From: Ilex aquifolium
Taxonomy: Eukaryota; Streptophyta; Magnoliopsida; Aquifoliales; Aquifoliaceae
Direction: 5' to 3'
Length of the DNA: 64,000 bases
Assembly: GCA_951799425.1 (NCBI GenBank)
Contig: OX637409.1
Location: 23,838,501 to 23,902,500 of the forward strand
Shown here piece by piece: positions 47,894-59,750 of the stretch. Both the position numbers and the translations under genes were made by a program. The notes below the pieces were generated by a model. The model was not told the origin of the DNA. It saw only the letters and a program-made list of their open reading frames with translations, and did no database searches. The stretch's first letter is position 1. Every line of letters begins with the position of its first letter.

Positions 47894-50152
47894 ATGGCAA
47901 CTGTGGGAGGGATTCGGCCGGTCGAGGGATCTGAGAACAGTCTCGAGATCGACAGTCTCGCTCGATTCGCCGTCGACGAGCACAACAAGAAGGAGGTACC
48001 ACTTTCTTTGATCTGTCTTTCTATCTCTTAAAATTTCTGTCTACTTTTCGATTATGAAATGAATGGATTATCACCAAATGTTCATCACCATTTTGTTTCG
48101 TCGGTGGAAGAAGAGGCCAAGAGGTGGTTGGGGGTGTTTGAGGTGATGACTCAAGAGACGGATTTGGATATTGGAACTTCAGAGTAGGGGACAAGCCTAT
48201 ATAATTTGATTTTGTTCCAATTTAGCTGAGGAGCAAAGTCTTAGTTACATGATCTTTCTGAATCCTAACGCTCTTGCGTTCAGTGCACGACTAATTTGTG
48301 CTCTTCCTTATTTATTATTACTCAAAGTCTAAATTTGAGTTTTAAATTCGAATCAAAATTCACATGAGGCGAACCTAGTGTAGCCTGAGCTTGGACAAGA
48401 CGAGCCAAGTTACCACAAAAATGTTTTGGGCTCAACGATCTCAAGCGATCCCGAACAATCTACATGAGCAGAACAATTTGTTGTTGGCTTGGTTTGGTTT
48501 GATTTGGATAATTTGCAACCTAAAAATAATGGATCAAGGGACAAAGATTAGAAGGACCACGGCATTGAGCCGGAGGAGGCCCCTCTGATGTCTAAGTTGG
48601 TATTGTGATTAATACATGAACAAGCGGACGTATAAAATAAGAGAAATAATCAGGGTGTGTGTTGGGTTGGGGGGTATAGAGCTGAAGTACTCATACCGGA
48701 GCCCTTGCCTTTGGGTTTTCACCCATTTTTATATAGAAAATGGAGAGCTACTTACTGGGGAACCTTTGTCTATGATTCATTTGACTCACAACTGGTAATC
48801 AATTGAAGACATAGCTTCTCGGATTGTACATTTCTTGAGTCATGTGCCATATTTTGTTGGTATTGAAAATGGTGCTTGATTCTAATTGGTCCACCAAGAT
48901 ACATAGATAGATAGATGAAAATCATTGTATAGGCTCGACTCATTTATCAAACAAATTTTAAAATTGTGTTCAAACTCGATTCATTTGATAAATAAACAGA
49001 CATGAACAAGCTTTTATGCGAACTTATCTTGAGCTCATATTTGCAACCCTAATCATTGCACAATTTTTGAAGAATTAAAAGCATGAAGAGTCTGTTCTTC
49101 CTAAGTTTCTCTTTATTCCCGCAATTACAGCTCCCAAAAACCTATTGAAAGAATTCTTGGAGCTAAACCAAACATCTTGGACCTGTCCTTGCATGCAAAT
49201 ACATTGTGCTTCAAGGTAGTGTCAGATATATATATATTTTCTTACAAGTAGTGAATTTTTGAGTGGTGACAGGATTCTTTTCTCATAAACCGTTGTTTAT
49301 TTTGTTACATCAATCTACTTCATTATTTTTATGATGAGTAACAATAAATGAATAGATCAAAGATCTATGACTATAAATCATATTTTTTAGTATAATATCA
49401 TGGATAAGTTAAGACTACGATACCTCCAAAAATTTTTTTATACCTTACCAAAATCAATTAGGAGTTTGATTTAATTAATTTGTAGCCCCTTGATTAGCAG
49501 AACACTAAGATAAAATAATAAAATTTTACATGAGTTATAGTTTATTTGACCAAAAATGAAGGTATGATATTAAAAAATTATTTGGATTCTAATATCAATG
49601 TTGTTGGGTATGATAACCTTATCCTTTTTTTGCCTAGTTTCATTTTCTTAAATGTATGCATGTTTTCTATATTCGGTTTTTGGTGGCCTATTACATATAT
49701 AGTAATAGTAAAAAACGTTGATGACTTTATTTCTTTATCTCGTTTAATGTATCTGAATTTGTGATAATGTTCGAATTTGGACGGTTCATTAAGGATGTCT
49801 AATTTTCTCATCTCCAATATATGCTTGCTTCTCTACATTTATGGGTTTTTGGTGGTTAAATCTGTAAATGTAGACAGTGTTGTTTGCTTTAATACTTCCA
49901 TCTCCTATGTATGTGATGTTATGTTCAAGTAAAATATGTAAATTTGTTGTGCAGAATGCACTGTTGGAGTTTGGAAAGGTAGTTAATGTGAAGGAGCAAG
50001 TGGTTGCTGGTACAATTTACTACATCACACTGGAGGCAACCGATGGTGGTCAGAAGAAACTTTATGAGGCCAAGATCTGGGTGAAGCCCTGGCTGAACTT
50101 CAAGGAGGTCCAGGAATTCAAGCCGGTTGGTAACACCCCTAGCACTGCTTAA
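47894..50152 (+). CDS. Phytocystatin (cysteine proteinase inhibitor)
   Basis: Inhibits papain-like (C1A) cysteine proteases by tight reversible binding. Two exons, 47894-47995 and 49955-50152, join in phase 0 to 99 aa. All family signatures are present: the N-terminal Gly pair (V-G-G), the plant-specific helix motif L-A-R-F-A-V near residues 22-27, the first hairpin loop Q-V-V-A-G near 49-53, and the second-loop P-W within V-K-P-W-L-N-F. The size (about 11 kDa) and lack of a signal peptide or C-terminal extension put it in the small, probably cytosolic type. The intron lies just before N-A-L-L-E-F, the usual position in plant cystatins. Start is the only ATG giving the conserved N-terminal Gly. 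Confidence 0.95.
47996..49954 (+). other. Cystatin intron (2.0 kb) with a dispersed repeat
   Basis: Donor GAG|GTACCA, acceptor GTGCAG|AAT. Contains the second copy of a dispersed repeat at about 49304-49590. A plus-strand frame at 48391-48588 resembles nothing known. Confidence 0.85.
49304..49590 (+). repeat. Dispersed repeat, copy 2 (no insertion)
   Basis: Partner of 45011-45594. It preserves the empty site for the 278-bp insertion found in copy 1. Lies within the cystatin intron. Confidence 0.75.
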
Positions 50153-51060
50153 TTTGTTAGGTAATTACAACTGTTGTTAGAGAATAAGTGATCTATCCAA
50201 GCTTAAACGAATGGGAATTCCGTTAAGTACTTAACTTTATGTGCTATGGTGTCAAGGTGTTCAATGTTGTAGTTTTCAGTAATATGTAATTGTACCAGTT
50301 GTTATTAATAGTACATCACACTCCTGTAGTTGAAATTGAAAAGGATGTCAGCATCTATCTTCTCTCTTGCATGATAGGAATGTATGACTTTGTTTAGTTT
50401 GCGTTTCAAAAAATAGTATTCAAAAACTATTTTTGAAAAGAGTTTTACTAGTTATATGATTCTAAAAATAGTTCTATATTGGCTATCCACCTCTTCTGAA
50501 CGAACTCGAGTGTATCAATGGAATGCCCTGAATGGAACCATATCGAAAGACTTTTTCCATATTCTTGTTTTTTTTCTTCTTTTCAATCCGAAGCATATAT
50601 TCTCCACCAAAATAAAATTATTGTGCATACAGCTGTGGTGGCTCCTTTCATTTTAAACGAGTCTAAACAAAAGGCTCTTCCACTTTTTGGTTGAAGTAGC
50701 AACTACTTTGGTTGTAGTCAATTTAAAGACATAAACCCAATTCATTTACAGCCATGTTGATCAAAATGACTAAGTTTAATGACTTTACTAGCTAAGACTT
50801 CCAACTCGCGTCTTAAGTGATCTTCGACCAACCCTCTGGACAGATCAAAGAGGAACTAAAATAGGGGAAGTCATGAGGATAGCTAAAGGCAAGGAATAGA
50901 AAACAGTAAAATTTGTTTAGACAATAACTCATAAAACAATGAAAACAAAAATGTGGTGGTGGTGGAAATGTGTTAGTGGTGGATGAGTTGGCGGTGGTGT
51001 TTTTTAAATTCTGAAAAGGTTGTTTTAAAAAATACACAAAATAGTCTTAATTTATTTTCT

Positions 51061-51913
51061 AAGGACCCGTTTGGTAATCGGGTGTTTTTGTTTTTTTTTT
51101 TGTTTTCATTTTTTAGAAAAAATAAAAATGTGTTTGGTGAATGCTTTCGCTTTTTTTACTTTTCCGTTTTGAAAATAAGGTCAAAATATAGAAACATCCA
51201 CAATAATGTTTTTGAAAACATCCAAAAAAAACACACATGCACGACTCCAAAATGAGATTTAATGAAATTTTGACTTCGATCATCCTTAGCAACAAAAAAT
51301 GAATTTTCTTGCTTGAGTATAAAAACTCTCTTTCCCTCTTTCATTTCTTGTTTTTTTGGCAGCTCCCTCTCTCTTGCCCTTCTTTGTTTTTCTTGCTTGG
51401 GTTTTGCAGGGGGTTGGGTGGTGGATTTTGGTGGTGGTGGTGGAGTTAAGTGGTGGATAGAGGGTTTTACGGAGGGTTTGAGTGGTGGATTTCGGGGGTA
51501 GCGGTGGGGTTGAGTGGTGGTGGATTTTGTTAGGGGGTTGGGCGATGGTGGATTTCGAGGGTGGATGCTGGGTTTTGTAGGGTGGTGGATTTTTTTTTTG
51601 GGGGGTGGTGGGGTTTGGGGGTGGTGGATTTCAGGGGTTTTGTAGGCGGTTGTGGGGGTGGGTTTCTATGGTTGGGTGTTTGGTGGTGGCTGGTGGTTGT
51701 GGGTTTTGCTGGGGGGGTTGGGTGGTGGTTTTGGTGGTGTTAGATGGGTGGTGATGGATTTTTGGTATAATACCAAACATATTTTTTATTTTTGATTTTA
51801 TAATTTTTTAAATATAAATGAATATCAAACATGTTTTATATTTTCAGTTTTTTATCACAGAAAAAATAATTTTTTTTTAATAAAAACAAAAATGTTACCA
51901 AACGCACTCTATT
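51061..51913. mobile_element. MITE-like element with inverted ends
   Basis: Left end AGGACCCGTTTGGTAA; right end in reverse complement AGAGTGCGTTTGGTAA, each followed by T-rich tracts such as TTTTTGTTTTT. The 'GTTTGGTAA' terminus is frequent in plant hAT and Harbinger MITEs. No target duplication could be assigned. The centre (51410-51760) is a G-rich array. Confidence 0.55.
51405..51760 (+). repeat. G-rich GGTGGTGGATTT-type minisatellite
   Basis: Imperfect units built on GGTGGTGGATTT with G runs of 3 to 6 and few C residues. The resulting Gly/Val/Trp/Phe-rich frames (51313-51743) are repeat artefacts. The strand asymmetry would permit G-quadruplex formation. Confidence 0.7.
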
Positions 51914-51955
51914 ACTCACTTTTTGTTCTCAGTTTTCCAAAAATAAGGATCTAGA

Positions 51956-51984
<29 letters not shown>
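51956..51984. repeat. Homopolymer run of 29 C
   Basis: An uninterrupted C run between GGATCTAGA and GGGTTC. Runs this long are rare in plant DNA and may mark a sequencing or assembly artefact. Confidence 0.9.
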
Positions 51985-51986
<2 letters not shown>

Positions 51987-52821
51987 GTTCTTAAGGTTAA
52001 TGAAGAAAGGAGTTAATGAATGGGACGAAAAATGCCAACACGCCTTTGACGGCCTAATCTACTAAAATCCCAAGAAATTAAGTATTTTGGGAGGGAAAGT
52101 TTTTCAATCATCTCTCGAACAACTTGATTATTTATTAGCCAATATATCAGTGGCTAATTAGGGTGTGTGAGACTGGTGGAGAGAGTGGATGAATGCCAAG
52201 GACAAAGACTGGTCGTTATCAAGATGTGGTGTTGTGATTTAGTGTTTTTCCTTTGTTATATTGAGATAATTGGAGATTCTCCCTTCTTTTTGAACTGCTT
52301 TATAGTGGGACAGACATACATTTACAGGTAACTTTCCGATCAGTTTGTTCATCCTCATGAAACCCTCCCTAACGAGGCAGGATCATATTGATTTCATCTT
52401 GTAGAACGAGTAAATTCCAAATACCTACAATCACTCGCTAAATATAGATATCCATTAAAACGATGAGATACCAATGAGTTGAAAGAAATGGAATGACTAG
52501 TTGGAAAGCATTGTGTGAATTGTTAAACATCAAAGGTGTAACCGATTCTACCACTACCACAAATGGTGGCACGCTAACACAATTTCCTGTCTTCAAACCC
52601 CAACCTTCAAAGTCCAATACAAGGAAAATAACCAAAGAAACGTTCTGCTATTAGAACCATTTTATTGCCCTATATGGTATTTCTAAGACAAACTTTGGCT
52701 GATCACAATGGGAAAGATATCTAAGGCACCCTTAAAGATATCATGCACAATGCCCAGGCTGCATTCTTGACCCGGTGAAGCAACTATCACAACCTTTTGC
52801 CTGCAGTCACTGCTAAAAACC

Positions 52822-55465
52822 TCAATCAAAAAGTGCCCAAATAGCATCTTTCAGGATGGGGAGGTCCTTACCATTCTCCGTAGTATGGCCAAAACAATTC
52901 ATACCAAGTAAGAAATCTGGCCTGGAAAGAATCATCTGACTTAGCACTTCATCGTTTCTGTCATCTCGTGTAGAAAGCCAGTCAACTGCCTCTTGCTTAA
53001 CTTTGCATCCTCCAAAGTAACACAGGAAATCACATTAATATAACAGTCAACTTCATCCAGCAAAATTAAGTACTCAACTCAATCTATCAATACTATAGGG
53101 AAACAAAACACTCCTACCTGACACGGACTGGACTGGCTGGGGTCCATCCTGTGAGCTTCCGTTGATAGAAATGCATTCGTTGAAAGTTGATGCAGGAGAA
53201 GGACCTAAAGGAGAGATTGAGTCACCATACACTTCCCATTCTGTTCCATTCTGAGACGGACTGTCCACCATATAACCAGGCATTACAGAAGCACTAGGAG
53301 TCTGCTGGCATGAAGTTTTCTTGGTGTTTTTCAGAGTTTGTGATCCATAGAGTACAGCTTCCAACAGGCCATTGTTCCGTGGTGAAAGACCATCCGGTTG
53401 TGTCTGCTCAGTAGGAGGTGACTGGATAAAAGTATCAACAGATTCAAGATATGGCAGCGGAGAGGATGGTGACCCCCAGCTACCCACCTGAGTATCTGAA
53501 TATTGGAGTGAAGGGAGCTCCTGCTTCATTGCCCAAGAGATGGGTTCTGAAGAAGAGGAATTGCCATTTGAAAGGGCATGGCTGCCACGAGGTAAACATG
53601 AGAATGATGGGTGGTTGGCATTAAGACTATGATTATATGCACAAGAAAACCCAAAGGATTGAGAAATCTTCTCAGAACTATCATTTTGATATTGAGTAAA
53701 TGCTGGGGTAGGATCACTGACACTAGCACTCAAACCAGGGGGAAAGGACTCTGATTCTCTAAGACGCTTGGCTGGATGATTTGTTGAGAACGAAAAGTTA
53801 TTACCGCAGGAAGAACTAAAACTGGGTGCAATCAAGGTACTTGCCGTAATGTCAGGCGAGCTACTCGCAGAAATATCAAGTGATGGCGGATACAGAAGCG
53901 GATGGAATTCCAAATTTTTGAATTCCACAGCCGGAATCTCAAAGTTACTGGTCAAGAAGAGATCAGCATTAGTTCTGTCCCCAGAAGAGAATGCACTCAT
54001 GTTCAGACTTTCTTGGTTCTCACTGAATGCTTGAAAACAGATATCAGGAGGGTAGATTGGTAAGCCAGCACGTTGTCGCCTCTTGATTCTAGTATTCCAG
54101 TAATTCTTTATCTCGTTATCTGTACGACCAGGCAACTGATAGGAAATGAAAATTAGCTCAAAACAAACGAGACAGAACAGCACAAAGGAAGACCAATAAG
54201 CCCAAGTCCAAACACCATCTCCAAAAGCTTCTATCTATTTCAATGGAAAATGAACTAAAAAATAAGCTCTTCATAGCACCAATGTGATTTGATATTGTAA
54301 GCTGTAGAATGAGTCAGGCTGCATGCACATTTAAGCTAATATGAAGCTTCATCTGGAAAAATGTTGTGTAAACACACGTGAGCGTGTGTATGTGTTTATA
54401 TTCTGCAAGCACAATAGCATGGTAAGTTCTCCTGTACCATATCCAAGTAAAACTGCCTAAAAGGCAAAATAAGGATAAATGCATTCGTTTCTACAAGATA
54501 AATAAAAGCCATGAACTCCATTAGTCAGAAACTAAATATTTATTCGAAAAAAAGGAGACGTAAAAAAGTGGTGGATAAGGCGTGTATAATATGCAGGGAA
54601 CAAGTAACATCATTTTTCCTTCTCATGAGAATTGCTACGTGTTTTTTTTTCTTTCTTCGTTAAGTTAGTTTATCATTGGCAAAGTACTGAATTTGTTATG
54701 CTGCAAGCTCAATAGCATGCCATATTTTCGGGAGAAATTGCCGAATCTAGCTTTCCCCTGCAGCCATCACAATCCAACCCACTTAAAAAAAAAACACGAG
54801 AAAAGGAAAAAACAAGACCCAATTTGATGGCAGCATCTGACAGTAGATCCACAGCAATTCTTATCTCCTATATATTCAATATTCAACCATCATTCTCATC
54901 ATTAAAAACACTAATGAACAAAATGCAACTATTTCTGACTAGATATCATTTGGGAAAATTCTCATAATGTATACACGTTTAAATGCAGAGGACCTTTTTC
55001 TTTTTAATGTTTTTTAGGGGGAGAGGGGTTGGAATGCAATGGACGAAGATTGATACACTTTCCTTTTCTATAACAGAAACAGTAGTCATTATACCTACGG
55101 ATACACACCTCTGCAGCCATTTGAGCCCATTTGTTTCCCATCTTAGCATGGAGTTTGATGATATGGTGTTCTTCCTCAGGAGTGAATGCACCTTTCTTCA
55201 GATCTGGTCTTAAGTGATTTGCCCAACGTAGACGACAGCTTTTACCACAACGAGAAAGTCCTGAGTGCTTCTGGACAGCATTCCAATTCCCCTCTCCATG
55301 CTTCTTGACATATGCCACCAATATTGCATCTTCTGCAGACGTCCAGGGGCCTTTCTTCAGATGACTACCTCCAGCCACATGTCCGCTGCTAGATTCTTCA
55401 ACAGATGGCGAATCTATGCAACCAGTGGACATCATCCAGTCCCCATTTTCACTTGTACTACTCAT
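52822..55465 (-). CDS. GAMYB-type R2R3-MYB transcription factor
   Basis: Gibberellin-responsive nuclear transcription factor class (GAMYB/MYB33/MYB65) controlling anther and aleurone programmes, normally restrained by miR159. Coding exons 55465-55109, 54135-53118 and 53009-52822 join to 520 aa with phases closing. R2 spans about residues 37-88 with W41, W61 and W81. R3 spans about 89-140, starts with Phe in place of the first Trp (K-G-A-F-T-P-E-E-E), and runs across the first intron into L-P-G-R-T-D-N-E-I-K-N-Y-W-N-T. It is followed by I-K-R-R-Q-R-A-G-L-P-I-Y-P, diagnostic of the GAMYB clade. The C-terminal activation part ends with C-K-V-K-Q-E-A-V-D-W-L, I-L-S-R-P-D-F-L-L-G and I-L-K-D-A-I-W-A-L-F. 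A miR159 site is present. A splice acceptor ends 3 nt before the ATG, so a non-coding first exon is likely near 59.0 kb. Confidence 0.95.
53502..53522 (-). promoter_or_regulatory. miR159 target site in GAMYB coding sequence
   Basis: The minus strand reads AGGAGCTCCCTTCACTCCAA followed by T, encoding Q-E-L-P-S-L-Q at residues 324 onward. It differs from a perfect miR159 complement only at the ends and one central-3' position, the same pattern conserved in GAMYB genes across plants. Cleavage is expected opposite miRNA bases 10-11. Confidence 0.9.
54136..55108 (-). other. GAMYB intron between R3 halves (1.0 kb)
   Basis: Donor GCAGAG|GTGTGT, acceptor TATCAG|TTGCCT. It splits R3 after M-A-A-E, the usual position. 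No element recognised inside. Confidence 0.9.
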
Positions 55466-55511
55466 CTCCTAAACTCAACACAACATAACCAAATAAATAC
55501 TTATATAAGTG

Positions 55512-55513
<2 letters not shown>

Positions 55514-55548
<35 letters not shown>
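55514..55548. repeat. AC microsatellite
   Basis: About 17 AC units, followed by ATATAT, just upstream of the GAMYB ATG. Confidence 0.95.
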
Positions 55549-55555
<7 letters not shown>

Positions 55556-57061
55556 GACAGTCTGACATAATTCCCAAGAATGTAACTCATTAATATCTGA
55601 ACGTTACAGTTCAAAAAAAAAAAATATCTGAACGTTGAACACAAAACTAAATTCAAGGAGGGAACTGACTATAATACGAAAAAATAAGAAGCAACCATTT
55701 GAAACAGAAACTCGGTGTACAAGCAGCATAGAGTATTATTGATAATGACAATGGAATGTGCTTTTTCTGACTTCTGACATAAACTAATTATATCTCAGAG
55801 CAATAATGATAAAGAAGCTCACGAAACTCCATTTACTGAGGTGTCCAACCTAAAGTTTCAGCAAGCAGGATCCCGTTCAATTGTACTGATGTGTTGAGTA
55901 TAATTGTTACTGAATTCTGCAATAAACTAATTACAATTATACTCAACATAACCCGATTCCTTGTGGCATATGTCAAAATAAGCATTTTGGACAATAAATT
56001 CACTGCATAAATATAAATTTAATGGGAATTAATAAAAATCTATATAATAAGGGAGCTAGCTATACATTTGAATTTTATCCCCACATATTTTCCCTGCCCA
56101 TTTCTCTCACATTACCCATTTCTAAAAAAATTATTTCGAACATTGTCCATATACGATAGTGTACAAATGCTGCTATTTTTTTGAGATACTGTATTTTGAG
56201 AAAATTTTGTCGATTTTTGTTTTAAAAAATAATGGATAAAAATTAATTTCAAATTATGTAATTAAAAAAGGGATGGAAAGAAATTGCTATTTGATATAGT
56301 GAGATCTATTTTTGAACGTTCGAATTTTATATTGCACCGTGTTTTTAGGTATGGGTTATTGCCAGTAACATTATATTGTTTAGTAAAACCCAGAAAAATA
56401 AAGAGTCCAGAAAAAAAAAAAAAAAAAATCAAACATATGCTATAAATCTCGTAGATTTATAGAAAAAAGATCCAAATACCGTAAAGCATAGTTTGTTCAG
56501 AATTCTTCTTATACATATTGTAAAATGTTACTTTAATTGTTGCCCTCAAAATTATTGGGCTTAAAATCATTAGGCTACCAATCGGAATATGAGGACCTCT
56601 CTCTAACACACTCGTTTAAATAGGCAACCTAGCTAAAAGCAAACCTTGAAATCACAAACAACCAACTCTTCATTTGCCTATCCATATAGTAAGGGATAAA
56701 GCATTTTGAATCCCTCAAAGACGTAAAAATGACTTTCTTCGATTTTAGAGGTTCAGATCGTTCTAAATTTCTTCAAATTTGATACGATAGCGGATATTAA
56801 CTAACAAAATTTTAGATTCTCACCCATTACATTCCAAGACTACCTCTCTCGCGGATTCTCTTTCCTAATCTTTCAATCAAGCCCTAAGTTAATAAACCAT
56901 AAATCAATCACTTATCTTTCTATGATTCCTCTCTCTGTCTCTCCTCGCTGACCAGCTAACAACGCATCTTCCCTCTCACTCTCTGTCTTTTCTCTATCTC
57001 TTTCTAGCGTTGCTAGCGACCAGGTCCTCTAGCCATTCGACGCCATCAAGGTGAGTCTCCC

Positions 57062-57331
57062 TAGGCTTGTCAATCGTGTCGAGTGAAGCGAGTTTGTGTC
57101 GGTCTTAACGGGTTCGTGTCCAAAAGTACTCTACTTATACCCGATTCGTTTATTAATTCGTGTTTAATAAGTCGTGCCATATTGGATTCGTGTCGATTTG
57201 TGTCCAATATTTTTTTTGACTTCAATCATGTTGTATCGAGTCTACTAGTTTACGACAAAAACGCTTAAAGAAGACCAAAATCCTCTAATTTCGTGTCATG
57301 TTAACGAGTGTGTCATATTTTGACACTCCTA
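57062..57331. mobile_element. hAT-like MITE
   Basis: Begins TAGGCTTGTCAATCGTG and ends with the inverted match of TAGGAGTGTCAAAATATG. The interior is rich in 'TTCGTGTC' motifs, a pattern known in plant hAT MITEs. No matching 8-bp duplication is visible, so the ends may have decayed. Confidence 0.55.
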
Positions 57332-58519
57332 ACTATCTCCCTCTATGTCTCTTTTTGCCCCTCACCGTGTTCCTCATCTTTCTCTCTCTCTCCCCCCTAG
57401 ATTTAAAGGGAAAATTTGGGGAAACCCTAACTGTTTGAGAATTCAAATATGGTGACCCCTACATCCAACTTTGCACTTTCTATTTATTTTGTTTTCTTAG
57501 TGGCGATAGGAGGTGACTTTTAGTCAATAGGAAACCAAAATTCAATTTATGGATTTTTGTCTTTGACGGATTTTGGATCCTAGGTAATGTTGCTTTGTGG
57601 GTTTAGATTGAGGATGATTTAAGTTTTTTACTTGAAGCAACAATTTTCATTAGAAAAAAAAACCTTCAATGAGCAAAATGAGATTAGTTTGTGATGTGAT
57701 GGCAGATAGTGTGAACCATAAAACCACCCACCAACACCACCATAAACCTATGCCACTTGCCCTTTCCTTTTTACTCTCTCTCAATTTATGTTTCTTTTGC
57801 CTTCACCCTAACCGCACATATTAAGATGGGTTTATTGGGTTCGACAAATAGTTTAAGTGCACAATTGGTGATGCTAACATTGCTGGTTGATGCCAATCAA
57901 AATGAATCAGTTAAGAGAGACTTTTGAGCTTTTCAACAATTAAAACTACAGTTGAGATGACTATGCTTACAGTCCCATTTGTTTGCAATTGTGTGATGTT
58001 CTTGGTTAATGAACTTTTTTTCTTTTTGGTGTTTTTACGGTTGTAAATGTATGGAGGAAAGAGTTGGTTGTATTGATAGTTCTTTTCAGGTCTAATTGGG
58101 CAAAGAAATGTTATGGATGTTTCAAATTTATTAGATCTTGCTGGCTTAGGGGATTAATTCATACTATTTCTCGAGTGAAGGTGTTTTTTCAAATTATGTA
58201 TCAATGCTTTGATGATCACGTTCCAAGCAACACTAAATCATGGTATTGTCTTGCGAAGCATCATGCCTTAACCCCAATACTTATCCAAAAATGGGAGTTT
58301 GCATTTCGTTTTTGCTGGTAACTCTATCCTATGCACCTTCTAATTTGTTTCAATTGATTAATATTTTCATCCTTTTTCCTTTTTCACAAATCTATCATCT
58401 AATTGAATTAATATTTTAATAAATCTATGCAAGTGTGTTTTCATGTCGGGATTAATTTACTTTGTGCAGTGGATGTCGATTGTGACGAATTGGGTAAATA
58501 CACATTCTTCATGTTCATG

Positions 58520-58760
58520 TGGCACTTAGAATTTTTTTTTTGCACATGGAACTTCGAATTTGTTCATCTTGACACTTTGGGAGGCATAGATTTTTTTTCT
58601 TTTTCACTTGGAACTTTGAATGCATTCATCTATATACTTTGAGAGGCTTTGATTTTTCTGACATATGATTTGGTGATGCTATTCTCAAGGTGGTGGGCTA
58701 CTTCAAAGTTTGATGCTACAAATTTGGTGATTTTTCTGACATATGATTGGCAATTTTCCT
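58520..58760 (+). repeat. Degenerate local duplications
   Basis: A segment reading CACTT-A/G-GAA...GGAACTT-C/T-GAAT...TTCATCT...ACTTTG-G/A-GAGGC occurs twice. A further word GATTTTTCTGACATATGATT occurs at about 58650 and 58731. Confidence 0.6.
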
Positions 58761-59003
58761 CAATGTTTCTCTTTGGCCATTTTTTGTATTATAATGCGTC
58801 TTCAACCACTAGCAATTGTTTGATTTTTTTTTTGTTTGTTATATAGTGCCTTCATACAAGGGCAGTCGCTAGTAGATACACAATGTGGATATATCTATAT
58901 ATGTAGTCTATATATTCAATATCACAAACAACTAGCACCTCATTTGCATATATGTATGCAACAAAAACTAAAAAGGAAAAAAAGAAAGAGTCATATATAT
59001 TAC

Positions 59004-59750
59004 CTGAAGAAAGAAGACTGGTGATGTTGCTGCGCCGGAGCAAATGATCAGGCCGACATGAATTTCACATCAGAAATAAAGCCCAGAACAGAGAGAATGT
59101 GAAATTAAAAGAGCAGAATTAATTCAACTACACCCAGAAACCTCCGATTTTCTCAAGCTCTTGCAATGGAGTTTTGAACTCTAAACCCTTCAACTAAAAA
59201 CCAATTTAAGCGAAAAGAGAAAAAAAAAAAACTAATGAATCAGTTAAATTCATGAAGACAAAGGCCACGAATGACTATGAAAAACAAAATCAAAACGCGG
59301 CCTGAAATTACCCACATAAAATTCTCATATGTAATGCTCTGTACATCCATAGATCTATCTGAAATTATAAAATTAGAGAAAATTTAACAATAACAGGTAT
59401 TAAATAAAGGAAAACAGAACTCCAGAGCACAATGTATAAGATGAAAAATAAAATATGACAACTAATGGAAGTCCCCAAAACCCCCAGCCGTAAGCAATGG
59501 AGAAGGAAAAACACAGACCCCTTAACACAGAGTCAGAGACAGAGAGCGCTAAGGGGTCAGCTGATTATGGGAATTTAGAGAGCGAGAGCTCTAAGGAGTC
59601 AGCTAATTATCGGTGTTTTGAGAGAGAGAGAGAGAGAGAGAGGCCAAAGTGAAAATGGGGAAGAGAGATAGCAACAGAAGAGCAAAAATAGGAGAGAGAG
59701 ACCTGGACTCAACCCCAGCTCACACCAGAGTTGAGATATTTTAGACAGCT
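59004..59750 (-). promoter_or_regulatory. Probable GAMYB first exon and promoter
   Basis: Minus-strand sequence ending in the splice donor at 59004. A GA repeat at 59620-59642 (CT on the transcribed strand) is upstream. This is consistent with a non-coding leader of a few hundred bases whose transcription start is near 59.6-59.7 kb. No TATA box is assigned with confidence. Confidence 0.4.
59620..59642. repeat. GA microsatellite near GAMYB promoter
   Basis: About 11 GA units; CT on the transcribed strand. Confidence 0.9.

Larger units (their letters stand above)
50153..52821. other. Convergent spacer between cystatin and GAMYB genes
   Basis: Contains the 3' ends of both genes, a MITE-like element with G-rich cargo (51061-51913) and a C homopolymer (51956-51984). 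No further gene is supported. Confidence 0.6.
55469..59003 (-). other. Likely GAMYB 5' UTR intron (3.5 kb)
   Basis: The acceptor GAGTTTAG|GAG-ATG is placed three bases before the start codon. A donor TCTTCAG|GTAATA at 59004 is a good partner. GAMYB genes commonly have a non-coding first exon, so this is a reasoned inference, not a proven exon. The interval holds an AC microsatellite (55514-55548) and an hAT-like MITE (57062-57331). Tandemly related segments lie around 58520-58750. Confidence 0.5.

Noticed and set aside
51313..51743. Two Gly/Val/Trp-rich frames
   Set aside because: Translations of the G-rich minisatellite; no start context, splice support or family match.
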